64,000 nucleotides of DNA from Adenophora triphylla var. japonica (Eukaryota; Streptophyta; Magnoliopsida; Asterales; Campanulaceae). The position numbers and the translations under genes were made by a program. The stretch is from contig JAFEMH010001295.1 of NCBI GenBank assembly GCA_022495995.1, positions 186,001 through 250,000 on the forward strand, given 5' to 3'. The notes beneath the pieces were generated by a model. The model made no database searches, was not told the origin of the DNA, and worked only from the letters and a program-made list of their open reading frames with translations. This document shows positions 1 through 10,133 of this stretch, one piece after another (within the stretch, counting starts at the first letter, position 1; every line of letters starts with the position of its first letter).

Positions 1-560
1 AAGAGCTAGTGACCCAGTTCAAGGAGATCAGCTTTCATTACCTGCCCAGGGATCGCAACAGATTCGCAGATGCTCTGGCAACACTAGCCTCCCTCGTTGA
101 AATACCCGAGGGAAAGTCTGTCAAGCCATTCAGAGTCGGGAGGAGAGAAAACCCCGCTTATTGCTTTGAAATTGAAACGGAGGCCGAACCGGCCAATGAT
201 CCCTGGTATACCCAGATCTATCAATACTTGAAGAACGGTGAGGCCTCTTTCAAAAATGAAGATAGGGAATATAAAGAAGGAATCAAGGCAAAAAGCCTCT
301 CGGCCCTGAAGCGACTCGCCTCCCACTATGTTCTTTTGGGAGATATGCTGTACAAAAAGCGTTATCAAGGCCCCCTCCTGCGATGTATTGGCAAACAAGA
401 GGCTATGGAACTCATGAAAGAAATACATGGTGGTACCTGTGGCCCCCACATGAATGCTCGGGCTCTAATGCAAATCATACTGAGAATGGGGTACTTTTGG
501 ATCTCCATAGAAACCGATTGCATCCAGTTCGTCAGAAGCTGCGACAAATGCCAGCCATTT
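1..560 (+). pseudogene. pol: E1 pol: end of archaeal-type RNase H and integrase zinc-binding domain
   Basis: The frame starting near base 9 begins with FHYLPRDRNRFADALATLAS, the last catalytic-Asp segment of the archaeal-type RNase H found in Tat-lineage elements. It is followed by a linker and by an integrase HHCC zinc finger: His in IHGGTCGPH and the CDKC pair. A frameshift lies at about 551-562, between the zinc finger and the catalytic core, and the core continues in another frame from about 577. The 5' end is cut by the window edge. In life this is part of a polyprotein acting in the particle and the nucleus during integration. Confidence 0.85.
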
Positions 561-576
561 TCCGAATCTCAATCAC

Positions 577-1476
577 TTGCCTCCTCACGAGTTATATTGC
601 ATGACGAACCCTTGGCCTTTCGTCACTTGGGGAATTGATGTCATAGGAAAAATCACACCATCAGGCAGCAACGGCCACGAGTTCGTCCTCGTAGCAGTGG
701 ATTATTTCACCAAATGGGTTGAAGCCAAGTCCTACAAAGTCCTCAATTCAAAGAAAGTAGCCCTCTTCATCAAAGAGAACATCATATGCAGATACAGGTT
801 GCCGGTCGAAATCATTTCAAATAATGGATCCCACTTTGAAGGGGAATGCGACAGGCTGCTAGCGAAATTCAGAATAACCCGTCACAAGTCATCTCCCTAT
901 AGGCCCCAAACTAACGGAGCCGTTGAAGCAGCAAACAAGACTTTGGAAAACATCATTCGGAAAATGGCCGTCCGAGGCAGAGATTGGCCTGACAAGCTTC
1001 ACCTTGCTCTCTGGGGATACAGAACATCCGTCAGAACGGCAACCGGAGAAACACCATTTGCTCTTACCTATGGAATGGAAGCCATGCTCCCAATCGAGCT
1101 AGAAATCCCCTCACTCCGGGTACTGTTGGAAAGTCAGATCAACGAGGTCGAATGGCTCCAGAGTCGCCATGATGAATTGGCCCTGCTAGATGAACGCCGA
1201 TTGAGAGCCATGGAACATATCCGAGCTTATCAAGGAAGGATGGCCAGAGCCTTCGATAAGAAAGTAAAATATCGGGAGATCAGGGAAGGTGACCTCGTTT
1301 TGAAAGAGAATACCCCAGTTTGCATCAACCCGCTTGGCAAATGGGAGCCTGTCTGGGTTGGGCCATATGTTGTTCAGAAGATCTTCTCCGTAGGGGCCAT
1401 GCAACTTGCAGACCTCGACGGAAATCCTTTTGTACACCCAGTGAATGGCGATAAACTGCGCAGATACTACGCATAA
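577..1476 (+). pseudogene. pol: E1 pol: integrase catalytic core and C-terminal GPY module
   Basis: This is an rve-type integrase core (about residues 10-150) followed by the C-terminal domain with the segment WEPVWVGPYVV. Integrase inserts the double-stranded cDNA into the genome. The first catalytic Asp (GIDVIG) and the Glu (GAVEAANKTLE) are present, but the second Asp, which precedes NGSHFEG in E2, E3 and E5, is Asn here (codon 820-822). The frame stays open to the natural stop at 1474-1476 and there is no chromodomain. With the frameshift just upstream and the changed catalytic residue, this copy should be inactive. Confidence 0.88.
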
Positions 1477-1985
1477 AACACTGAGTCAAAAAAAAGAAAT
1501 AAAAAAAAAAAAGAGTGCTAAAAGAGTAATACCCAACTAGGTTGAAAACCCGAAAAAGGCGGCCTAGGTAAAAAACAGGGTTGCACCAAAAAAAAACAAA
1601 AAACAAAAAAAAAACACAAAAAAAAGAGTGTTAAAAGAGTAATACCCAACTAGGTTGAAAACCCGAAAAGGGCGGCCTAGGTAAAAAAACAGGGTTGCAC
1701 AAAAAAAAACAAAAAAAAAACAAAAAAACAAAAAAAACGAAAAAAAAACAACAAAAACAAATTAACCGGGTCGAACTACGGAGACCTGAGCCCTTTAGTC
1801 CAAGGGAACGTAGGCAGCCGGAAACGGTTCGGTCTAAAACGCAAATAAAAGTCATACTTTGTTATCAATACATTGATCAAGCCATGAAGGCGTTTCGAAA
1901 AACTCTGAAGCAATTCACATATTCATTACAGTTAAAAACTTTTTGATGAGTCTAAGCTCGGTTCACTCCTATGACTTACAACCTG
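1477..1985 (+). repeat. E1 pol-to-antisense spacer: two tandem units plus a CTACG/CGTAG motif
   Basis: There is no gene here. Two copies of a unit of about 75 bp (1513-1586 and 1626-1700) are separated by A-rich sequence; each contains CTAGG and then CCTAG, which can pair as a stem. A separate motif follows at 1773-1838: it starts GAACTACG, contains ACCTGAGCCC and ends with GGAACGTAGGC and GGTTCGGTCTAAA. The same two modules stand in the same place in E2 and E4; E3 has one unit and the motif, E5 only the motif. Confidence 0.8.
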
Positions 1986-3114
1986 CTAAAAGAAACTAAG
2001 ATACATAATAACTAATGTGTCTGCTATGATAAGAAAGGGATACTCGAAAATCTCAAGGTCACTCCAAGCCACTCGTAATGGCTTCCCCCCCCCCTTCTTT
2101 CCTCCTCTTCGGGTCTTCTTCCGCTGCACGGGAAAAATGTCAGTTTTCCTCCTACCAAGCTCTGGTGTAGGGACAGGATCTATCAAACCAGCGTCTGTCA
2201 GGGCCTTAGTAGCCCTAGCCTCGTCTCTCATCTCCTGCAGTCGAGCCGGTAACATAGGAATCCGCCCCTCCTGTCTCTTGACATAAGACTCGTAGTCCGT
2301 CACGGCATCTCCGCTCCTATCATGAGGGTTGGCCCTCGCCTCAGCCCTCCTCCTCTCAGAAACTGTCATATCTTCCGCACCAACAATGGCCTCACGCCGT
2401 CTCAAAATAGCCACCTGAGTCTCCCCCAAATGCCTCTCGTACCAATCCAAGTACCAAGTGGTCAGAAACACATGCCCCGGACGCCTGAGGATAACCCTAG
2501 GAGGAAAGACGTCATACCTCCATGCTCGGGAAAGAAATGGGAACACTGAAGGATCATCCATCGAAGCAGAAGCCACCACCCTGGTAGCTATATCCTCAAA
2601 ATCCTCCAAAGGAGTCTGCTCCAAGCCAAACTGCCACCGAACCAGAGCCGGAATGTAAAAACTGGACTGAGAAAGCCCCGGAAGCACAACTACATGAGAA
2701 CCATCCTGAAGCACTCTCCGAGTCTCTACCCGCCAATGAGGTTTCCAACCATCTGATATCCGTAGTCTGGCGACAAGCCATCCAATACTCCCATGAGCTC
2801 TGATCATCAAGATCCACAGTAACCCCTCTCCTGGCAAAAGTCCAAGGTTTCACCGCATCAGAAGTTTCGCGAAGGACCCCCAGGCTCTCCATCAGCCACA
2901 TAGTCAAAAGAAACGGGCTGCCCCCGTGCATATACCGCCTCCCGGTAGCCAACCTGTCAAGGGCATGAAGGGTCTCTCACAGGATCAAGGGCACAACATC
3001 CCGACCCAAACGGCAGTGCACAACCACATCCAGCAAAGCCCGACGACAAATCCCAAAAGAGTAAACCATAAACAAGGTACCAAACATACAGAGTGCAAAA
3101 GCATCCCAATAGGC
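1986..3114 (-). pseudogene. E1 antisense gene 1 remnant (plant-mobile-domain-like, basic tail)
   Basis: The minus strand encodes the middle and C-terminal parts of the protein that is complete in E2 at 14433-15932. Recognisable pieces include SQSSFYIPALV, LDWYERHLGETQ and the basic tail with RKKTRRGGKKGGGK. The reading switches frame at about 2735 and again near 2955, so it is a pseudogene. The N-terminal third is missing: at about 3115 the homology jumps into antisense gene 2, an internal deletion of roughly 1.9 kb relative to E3. The function of the intact protein is unknown; the family relation to plant mobile domain proteins is inferred from sequence style. Confidence 0.72.
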
Positions 3115-3349
3115 GTGTCACTCTCTCCCCCAAGTAATATACATTACAGGTCAAACCCCTCAAAATCCTCTGCTCCACAGTCCACCTCTCCGCACCCTTC
3201 AGCTGCTCCACCTCGAAGCGGCCCCAGGGGTAGAACCTCATCCCCTCGTCCGTCTCAGCTCTCATCAAAGGCAGGCAATCCTTGTACTTAAGGGTCGTGC
3301 GCCCCCTGGAACCTATCTTCTCCCGAGCATGCTTGGTCCAGGAGAGCAT
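3115..3349 (-). pseudogene. E1 antisense gene 2 fragment (exon 3 piece), fused to gene 1
   Basis: The minus strand matches part of exon 3 of antisense gene 2 of E3, for example GSRGRTTLKYKDCLPL and RFEVEQLKGAE followed by LRGLTCNVYYLGERVTR. At about 3115-3120 it runs into gene 1 sequence, giving a chimeric frame. Towards the LTR a second deletion has removed exons 1 and 2 and the tandem-repeat arrays. A direct repeat, GGAACCTATCTTCTCCCG, occurs on both sides of this second junction, about 60 bp apart. Confidence 0.7.
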
Positions 3350-3408
3350 AGCCAGATATACCCTCGATGGAACCTATCTTCTCCCGCTTCCTTTGAAAGC
3401 ACCGTCGC

Positions 3409-3419
3409 CAAGGGGCTAC
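3409..3419 (+). other. E1 polypurine tract region
   Basis: The sequence AAGGGGCTAC directly precedes the LTR start TGTAAG. The same purine-rich block stands before the 3' LTRs of E3 and E4, so it is the likely plus-strand primer site. Confidence 0.6.
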
Positions 3420-5149
3420 TGTAAGTGCTCCAATTTGAATTGTTAGTATTTCCGTTACAAAACTAACGAAAGCCTTCACATTCTTAACCTAAGCCTTAAC
3501 TTTTCTAACAAAACCTAACTTTTCTAACAAAGCAAGGGTAAGTTGGGGATTGCTATTTAGAGTTAAGCATGGTAAAGAATCTTACAAAAGGTAAAATTCC
3601 GAAACCAGTAAGCTGTAAAACACAAACTGGTTGCTTATTTTGAAATATATTCCTCTTGTCCAAAGCCTGGAGCAGCATTTAATGAACAGTGCACGCCTAC
3701 ATACATGTCCGCGCGGATCTAATTGAAGTTTTCAGAGGCCTATAAATAGAGCCCCTCAGTCTCAGAAAAACCATGAACAAATGAACAACAACTCACTCAC
3801 AATAGCACTGGCGAAAATATTATAGAAAACAGTGGGAATTCCCTTGAATTGCCACCTTTTTCTTAATCATTTTCCCAAATCTCACTCACTAAACACTCAC
3901 TAAATTCAAGTCTCAAACACAAACACAAGGAAGATAGGATACCACCATTGGTAAACCCTCCTTCTCCTTACCTTAAACCTCCCTCATCCATGCATGCATC
4001 TCACATTTCAAAGATGTAACTTGTTTGTTGTCCATCCCTTGCCCTAGATCCAAGAGGATCACCATGGAAGTTCATCTCCATGGATGATCTTCTACAAGGA
4101 TCAACATTCCTTCCAAATTGTTTTTAATTACTTACAAACATTTTTCTAAACCTAAAATCAATTTTCATACATAAAATCTTGATTTCAAGTTAAATCTCCC
4201 CTTTCCAAGCAAATGAAGTGCTTCAAGTCCTAATGTACCCTAAGGATGGCTTGATATAGTAGATCACCACTAAACATGTCTAGTGATCACCAATAAAAGC
4301 CTAAGGAAATGGGGACAAAGCATGGATGCAAACCCCCTTTAAAATACATTTTCCCTCTTGAGAATGTTGCTGTCCAGTAGCCTTTCTCTAAGACCTCTGT
4401 CCATTGTCTAATTTTTTTGGACACTGAAAAACTTGGAATTTGGTGTTGACTACAAAATACTTTTTGTAGCCAACATCAATAGGATTCTAGACATATTTTT
4501 ACTTTATTTTTTTGCGTGAGTATAACTCCCTTTTTCAAATTATTTTTTAAAAGTCAGTTTAGCACTCTCTGGAAATCCAGATTTCACATCTGTGATTTCC
4601 AGGAGGTTTTGGTCCCTCAAATCATCTCCAATCATAAAAATATTATGCAGTCACCCTATTTATGATGTTTTGAACAACTTTAATTCTCTGACTTTCCTCA
4701 GATTCTGAATTTTTAAAACCCTTAAATCCATTTTAAAATCAAGTGTCCACTGCCTTTTTCATTCTGGCAGAATTGACTTTCAACTTAAAGGAGTCTTTTG
4801 AGTCCCAAAACTCAACCCTAAAATCATACCAAAATTCATGGGACTTGTTTAATGTCTTACAAAGAGTTCTAAATTTTTAATTTTCTCAGTTTACATTTAT
4901 TTTAAACAAAACATACACACACACACACACACACACAAATGGTTTCAAATTAGGAAGACTCGTTTTACAAGGCATTCCGGGTGAACCCTAACGTTCTTCC
5001 CGGAGTGTAACGTGACCTCCGAACCCAAATATCTAATCTCGGCCATTTTTCAAAGTTTTGGCCCTTAAAATAAAAATGGCGTGGCGACTCCCGTTTTTTT
5101 TAAAAGTGATTTTCAAAAAGAAAAATCGCGGCGGGGCACATTCATCACA
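3420..5149 (+). repeat. E1 3' LTR (family A)
   Basis: The LTR begins TGTAAGTGCTCC and ends ATTCATCACA, 1730 bp. It is the diverged relative of the two E3 LTRs. It holds a U3 promoter (palindrome and TATA box near 3707-3751), an (AC)n microsatellite at about 4915-4937, a conserved 3' block with CTCCGAACCCAA at about 5017, and a primer-site-like GTGGCGACTCC at 5081-5091, 58 bp before its end. It is not followed by a primer binding site, so it is the 3' LTR of E1 and not a 5' LTR of the following leader. Confidence 0.9.
3707..3751 (+). promoter_or_regulatory. E1 LTR promoter: CCGCGCGG palindrome and TATA box
   Basis: The palindromic core TCCGCGCGGA lies at 3708-3717 and the TATA box TATAAATAGAG starts at 3741, 23 bp after the palindrome segment. 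The spacing is nearly the same in the LTRs of all other elements in the window. Confidence 0.7.
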
Positions 5150-6013
5150 ACGATGCCCGGTATATAGGTGGAAACCACTAACCTTCCTGTATCGCTTCCT
5201 AACCCGGGGCTTGGGATAAACGGTGGTCTAACAATCCCACGTACCGGTATTCCTTTTCGAAAAAAAAAATAATAAAAAGAAAGCTTTTTTCCTTTGAGCG
5301 GGTTAGACTCCCGTCACGGATTCCAATTATCGTGCTTGCTTTCTTTCCTCGCATTGCATTGCATCTTGCATCTTGGGAATTGTGCATACTCTGAACAGGA
5401 AGCCTACTGAAAGGTGCCTGAAATGTTCGGGAAGCAACCTGAAATTGCAAAGGAGTGGAACCTGGAAAATTGATCCATGCAGCCGTACGACTTAATCCTC
5501 CCTGGATTCTGACCGGGCGGCCTCAGTGGCAATTCCACCAGGACAAAATTGAAGTTAATCTGGCAGCCTTGGCAGCTTGGGGCTATTCAGTTCCAAGACT
5601 GACTGGGGCTCCCAGAAAATTTACGTGCCTTATCTGTTGCATTTTCCCCCGTCCCGAAAAATCATTCCTTTAAAACACATTTCTGAAAATCTCTGTTTTA
5701 ACTCAAAAAGGAATATTTTTAGGAGGCCGTACACTACACGCACCTTATATATCGTGTACACTTTGCACGCACGTCCCTTTAAACCCGGGGTGGTTTTTCA
5801 GTTGCAGTCACGGACAGCCTTACGATGCTTCCGGGTGCGCACGGAATCACCCCAAACTCCCCATGGCAGCCAGTGTCGACCAATGCACAGTCCGTGTCAC
5901 ACGTTTCAAAAAACCGTGACTTTTGGTTGGTTTTTGGTCTAGTCCGTGTCATATAGCCCAGTTGCATATCCCCGTAAAGGTCAAGCCTTAGTTCATAACG
6001 GAAGTCAAGATCT

Positions 6014-6355
6014 TTCGCACAAGCGAAACTCTGCCAAAATTCCGACAAGGAAAAATTGGTAGAACCTTGACTCCGGCATTGACTTTGACCTTGACCCGCA
6101 CGGAATGCGTAAGAGTCGAGACCGAGTCCTTGCCAAAAATCCAAAGATCTTTCGCTCAAGCGAAGCTCTGCCAAAATTCCGACAAGGAAAAATTGGCAAG
6201 ATCTTGACCCGGCATTGACTTCGATTTTGACTCACGCACGGCATATGCAACGAAGTTCAATGTGACACTGTGTCATCCGGATTTTACCACCCGATCCATG
6301 CCTATTATCTTCTCGGACATTACCGAAAAGTCAAAACGTCATTCGCGCAAGCGAA
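6014..6355 (+). repeat. Three leader hairpins in E2
   Basis: Perfect 5-bp stems TTCGC/GCGAA with 4-nt loops ACAA, TCAA and GCAA occur at 6014-6027, 6151-6164 and 6342-6355. The third has a GNRA-type loop. E4 has three matching copies, and E5 has two with stems CTTGC/GCAAG, so the pairing is kept while bases change. Confidence 0.65.
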
Positions 6356-6763
6356 ATTCTGCCGAAATTCCGTTAAGGCTGAAAGACAAGACTTTCCCGG
6401 TATTGCCTTGACTATAATTCGCATCGCTCGTGCGTTAAAAGTTCCTATGACCCGCTAGACCCATTAGGAGCGTTCTTCTCTCTCGGTCGGTGGGATCCGC
6501 GTGCCCTATAGGACCCTCGCCCGGGGCTGTCCACCCTGGGAGGTCGAAATACAGGTGGAATACGAGGGGCTTATAGACGTAGTGACGGAACCCACTGATC
6601 CAGGATCTAGAGTAGTTGCGAAAAAGAAGGGCAGAACCCCTTTTCCAACCAAATAGAAATTAATAAAAGACACTGTTTTAAGTAAACTGGAAGATTCTTA
6701 ATTTGCATATTGCTTGAGCCTTCAGCCTAAACACCTACCCCGAGTCTAAACCTCTCCTATCCC

Positions 6764-6773
6764 TTTCCCGCAG
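6764..6773 (+). promoter_or_regulatory. Candidate splice acceptor before E2 gag
   Basis: TTTCCCGCAG is preceded by a pyrimidine-rich stretch and possible branch points (CTAAAC near 6727 and 6746). The same site is present in E4 (ending 39150) and, in variant form, in E3 (ending 19680). It is an inferred splice site. Confidence 0.4.
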
Positions 6774-6874
6774 CGAGAAAGAAGTGGGTGAGAATACCGG
6801 GTCAGCGGCTTGTTAGCGCAGAATTCTCAGACAGTTCGCCAGAATCCTCAGCTTTGTCAGTCCAAAGAGTCAGA

Positions 6875-9157
6875 ATGGCCGATTTGACAGAGAACAGTAG
6901 TGGTTTGGGTAACCAGATGACTAGGGAAGAAGAGCTAGCCTATAACCAATGCCCTCCTCCATCCACATATGATCCATTGCCAAAGACTGTCCCTTTTCAG
7001 TCCTTCCCAATGTCCCAAGCCATCAGGGTCCCTACACCCTCTCCTCCTCAGATAAGACCCAGCTTTGTTCCCTACCAACAGAGAGCAAACGCCACAGCTA
7101 TCCCCGTAACGCAGCCTCTGCATTACCCCATGGGACTCTTTCCCTCCTCTCAGCCTGAGCCAAATTTCCCTACCTTGGAATTCCAGTACCAGCCTGACCT
7201 TTCTAACTTTGTCAACGCCTGTGAATTTGCCTATCTCCCAGACAGTGGCAGTGAAGAGTCAGTCGGAAATGAGAACAGGAATGGGTGGATTTACAGTGAT
7301 GATGACAGTTCAGTAGAAGGAATGAACTTGGAGTCGACCGAAGTGAAACTCGGAGGGCAAGATGAAGTAGAAAACCACGGACCTAGAATGGGAGATGGTA
7401 TCACTTCAAAGTGTGTCTGTAGCCTGTGTGAAGGTTCGGAAGAGAAAAAGGATGCAAGCTCAGATGAGGCAGCATACGAATTCTACATCCTAGAATTCAA
7501 TACTCCTTACAAAGACTTGGTCGGTGAATGGAGGAACTTGATCGAAGCTTTAGCTGAAAGAGGGAAGTGGGCTCCACCCGCCGATCTAGAACATATAAGC
7601 GTCATTGAGGCCAAACCCCCGTCGGGAAGAGTAGACTCCATTGCAGTGCTAAGAGTCACCCCTGAAACCTTGTCTGAAGAAGAGTGTATGGATGCCCTGG
7701 AAAGAGTCTTAAGGTTCGAAGCGACCCCGGTCCCCTTCATATCCTATGATGACAGTGATGTTTTCTTGGTGATTCCCAAGTCAGAGGAAGAGTCCAAGAT
7801 ACCCCTTATATGGCGCCAAGTATCCCGACCTGCTTTTGCCCTCATTGGTCATCAGAGTCAAGATGAGAGTTCTCACGAGAGTTACTGTAGTGATACTGAG
7901 GAAGACACAGTCGAAATGCCAGAAGGAACAGTAGAGGAGTGGTTAGCCCAGAAGCCGAAAAGCCCAGAAAACCTTCCCGACAGTAAAGAACAGGAACCCG
8001 CCATGAGGTTTGACCCTGCAGAAATCCTTCTCGATGATGGAATCTCCCACTTCAGAAAGTGCTTGGCCAGTGTCAAAAATGCCGTCAGAAGGCTGACCCC
8101 TAGAGAAAGGAGGGACATGCTTGACAGTGATGAGGAATATGACCCCACTCTGCTGAAAAGGTTGCTAGGTCCAAGTGAGGAAGCCATTAGCAAACCTCCA
8201 GACTCTGAGAATGATAATTCATGTTGCATGCTGACCTTGAAAAGCCTGAATGAGACTGTCAAGGCTCTGAGTGAAAAGGATGAAGCTGAAATCAGCCAGT
8301 CGCTAAGTCAGTTAAGAATTCCAAACCCCGAGAAGGCCAGAAAGCCATTAACCTGGGATCAGATTCGGGAAGCCGCCTATGCCTCTGGTAGTGCTGTTAA
8401 CCAGATTAATCAGCAGAGTTGGCCATACGCCAGCAAGAGCCCGCCTCTAACTTTGAAAGAGCTGACAGAATCCTCCAGTAGGAATGATGATTCAGAAAAG
8501 TCTAATGTCTATGTGATGACTCGGTCTGGACAGATGAGTGTTGAGCAGCCTAAGGGTGATAAAAGAAATGCCGTCTCTGAGCCGAAAACAGACAAAAGAC
8601 CTTATAAGCCAGAAGCAGAAAAGCCAGACTCTGACAAGGAGGATCCGGTGCTGACTCAGTTGAAGTGTACTCAGGCCAATATCTCCTTGTGGTCCCTGTT
8701 AACCTCTTCATACCCTCATAAGCTGAAACTAGAAGAAAGTTTGGCCAAGACCATGGTGCCCATAGATGTCACCCCAGATGAGGTCGTCCAGATGATTGGA
8801 AGCATCCATTACGGAAACATCATTACCTTCACTGACTTGGACCTGCCAAAGTATGGGGCTAGTCATAACGAACCTCTGTACATCACAGTCCAGTTGGAAG
8901 AACGCCGATTGCCACGGGTATTGGTCGATGGAGGGTCTGCAATGAATGTCCTGCCAGCAAAGATGATGGACTTATTGGATCTGAAGCCCACGGATTTGAA
9001 GCCTTCTAGTCAGACTATTAAGGCCTATGACTCCACTGCACGATCAGTTTTGGGGATTGCTACTCTCAAGTTATGGTTCAGAAAAAAGGTCATGGACGTT
9101 GACTTTCAAGTGATTGACATTCCGATCTCATTTACCGCTCTGCTGGGACGACCTTGA
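6875..9157 (+). CDS. gag-pro: E2 gag-derived region and aspartic protease, one open frame
   Basis: The start is set at the ATG of MADLTENSS, because E3, E4 and E5 have an ATG at the corresponding place after the leader. The frame is 760 residues long. After a proline-rich N-terminus and a long acidic region comes the retropepsin-type protease in the last 150 residues, with active-site VDGGSAMN and the later LLGRP. The conserved block preceding it contains LLTSSYPHKLKLEESLA. I see neither the gag capsid segment nor the Cys/His knuckle that E3 has at 20880-21720, so much of the structural gag appears to be missing. The frame ends at 9155-9157 right after LLGRP, where the E3 and E5 protease sequence continues, so it is truncated. 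Protease would cut the polyprotein in the particle. Confidence 0.75.
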   Translation: MADLTENSSGLGNQMTREEELAYNQCPPPSTYDPLPKTVPFQSFPMSQAIRVPTPSPPQIRPSFVPYQQRANATAIPVTQPLHYPMGLFPSSQPEPNFPTLEFQYQPDLSNFVNACEFAYLPDSGSEESVGNENRNGWIYSDDDSSVEGMNLESTEVKLGGQDEVENHGPRMGDGITSKCVCSLCEGSEEKKDASSDEAAYEFYILEFNTPYKDLVGEWRNLIEALAERGKWAPPADLEHISVIEAKPPSGRVDSIAVLRVTPETLSEEECMDALERVLRFEATPVPFISYDDSDVFLVIPKSEEESKIPLIWRQVSRPAFALIGHQSQDESSHESYCSDTEEDTVEMPEGTVEEWLAQKPKSPENLPDSKEQEPAMRFDPAEILLDDGISHFRKCLASVKNAVRRLTPRERRDMLDSDEEYDPTLLKRLLGPSEEAISKPPDSENDNSCCMLTLKSLNETVKALSEKDEAEISQSLSQLRIPNPEKARKPLTWDQIREAAYASGSAVNQINQQSWPYASKSPPLTLKELTESSSRNDDSEKSNVYVMTRSGQMSVEQPKGDKRNAVSEPKTDKRPYKPEAEKPDSDKEDPVLTQLKCTQANISLWSLLTSSYPHKLKLEESLAKTMVPIDVTPDEVVQMIGSIHYGNIITFTDLDLPKYGASHNEPLYITVQLEERRLPRVLVDGGSAMNVLPAKMMDLLDLKPTDLKPSSQTIKAYDSTARSVLGIATLKLWFRKKVMDVDFQVIDIPISFTALLGRP

Positions 9158-10133
9158 TCCACTAGATAAATGGGGTAGCCTCTACTCTGCACCAATGCGT
9201 CAAATTTTAGTCAAGTGATGGTACTATCACTACTATTTATGGAGACAGTGTCATGGTGGAAGGAACCAGCACTGGAGGTATCCCGATACTGGAAATTAAG
9301 CATGATGATGAAGGGTTCGCCTTGACCGAATTCTCTGTAGCTTCTTCCAAAGCACAAGTGTGTTGCACTGACCTCACCACTACCTCCGAAAAAATCCCCC
9401 CTGCCATGAGAATGATGAGAAAAATGGGTTACCTCCCGGGCTTGGATTGGGTAAAAGACTCCAGGGTCGCAATGCTATCATTGATGTAAAGGAACAGACT
9501 ACCAGATATGGCTTGGGATACAAACCGAACTCTCGGGATGACAGAAAAGCTAAAGGCACAGTTCCAGGAAAATGAAGTGAAGGGGTCCATCTCCATCCCT
9601 ACAGCTTGTCTCTGACCTATTACTTCACAAAAGGTGGGACCCAATACGATGAAAGTGACCGCCAGACCTCCCTGAGGAGAAACCTTGTGGAAAATTTTGA
9701 GAAAGTTAGGGGAAGACCAGCAAATCCTGTTTGGAGAATATTCCTAGACCTGCCGGACATTCCTGGGGCTACCACTACCGTTCAGAACGAGTATGTCTTC
9801 AAAGGAAACTCGAACAGTGTCAAAGAGTCAGCACTTTTTTCATCCAGGGTAATGGATTTCTCCGCCTTTGAGTTAGCTCTTCCGAAGATCAGCAGATAGA
9901 AGCTGCCAGTAGTGAAGACAGTGAGTGGGGTTTGCAAAAGTTGTTTGATGAAGAAGCACAGATCCCTGATTTGATCGACTTCAGCTCAGATGATGAAGTA
10001 GTTGCCGTAATTGGAGACGGTGGTGAAGAGCCTTTCGATCCCCGCACTTTGGTAACCAAGACAGAGATGCCATTGAAGAATTGTGAGACATTCTCAGGGC
10101 CGATAGCCACCGACAAGCAAATGATCACGGAGC
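9158..10133 (+). pseudogene. pol: E2 end of protease, G-patch-like segment and linker
   Basis: Homology to E3 and E5 continues after the stop at 9155-9157, but in several frames. The segment IPILEIKHDDEGFALTEF (about 9279-9332) is followed by MRKMGYLPGL, which is the first half of a G-patch consensus that is complete in E3 and E5. A frameshift interrupts it at about 9450. The rest is a weakly conserved linker with fragments at 9606-9899 and 9932-10198. No enzymatic domain is seen in the linker. Confidence 0.6.

Larger units (their letters stand above)
1..5149 (+). mobile_element. E1: 3' part of a Tat/Ogre-type Ty3/gypsy retrotransposon (family A)
   Basis: The element enters the window inside pol and holds the end of the archaeal-type RNase H, the integrase, a repeat spacer, a shortened antisense gene block and the 3' LTR. 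Its integrase C-terminus and LTR closely resemble those of E3, so both are placed in family A. After the LTR the sequence changes abruptly to family-B leader sequence, which matches the leader of E4 from about position 37570. I infer that E1 inserted into the leader of E2, with ACGAT (5150-5154) as the probable target duplication. The left copy is outside the window, so this is not proven. Confidence 0.85.
5150..6874 (+). other. E2 leader (5' untranslated region)
   Basis: There is no gene here, although short chance frames exist. The leader is closely similar to that of E4 (37511-39250). It contains three hairpins of the form TTCGC-loop-GCGAA (6014-6027, 6151-6164, 6342-6355), each followed by a similar stretch CTGCC(A/G)AAATTCCG. 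It also holds a block shared by all four leaders with CTATAGGACCCTCGCCCGGG (6508-6527) and GAGGGGCTTATAGACGTAG (6564-6582). It ends in a pyrimidine-rich splice-acceptor-like site, TTTCCCGCAG, at 6764-6773, before the ATG at 6875. Confidence 0.7.

Noticed and set aside
4915..4937. (AC)n microsatellite as a feature of interest
   Set aside because: Similar short AC runs occur at the same place in the LTRs of E3 and E5; they are ordinary simple repeats inside LTRs.
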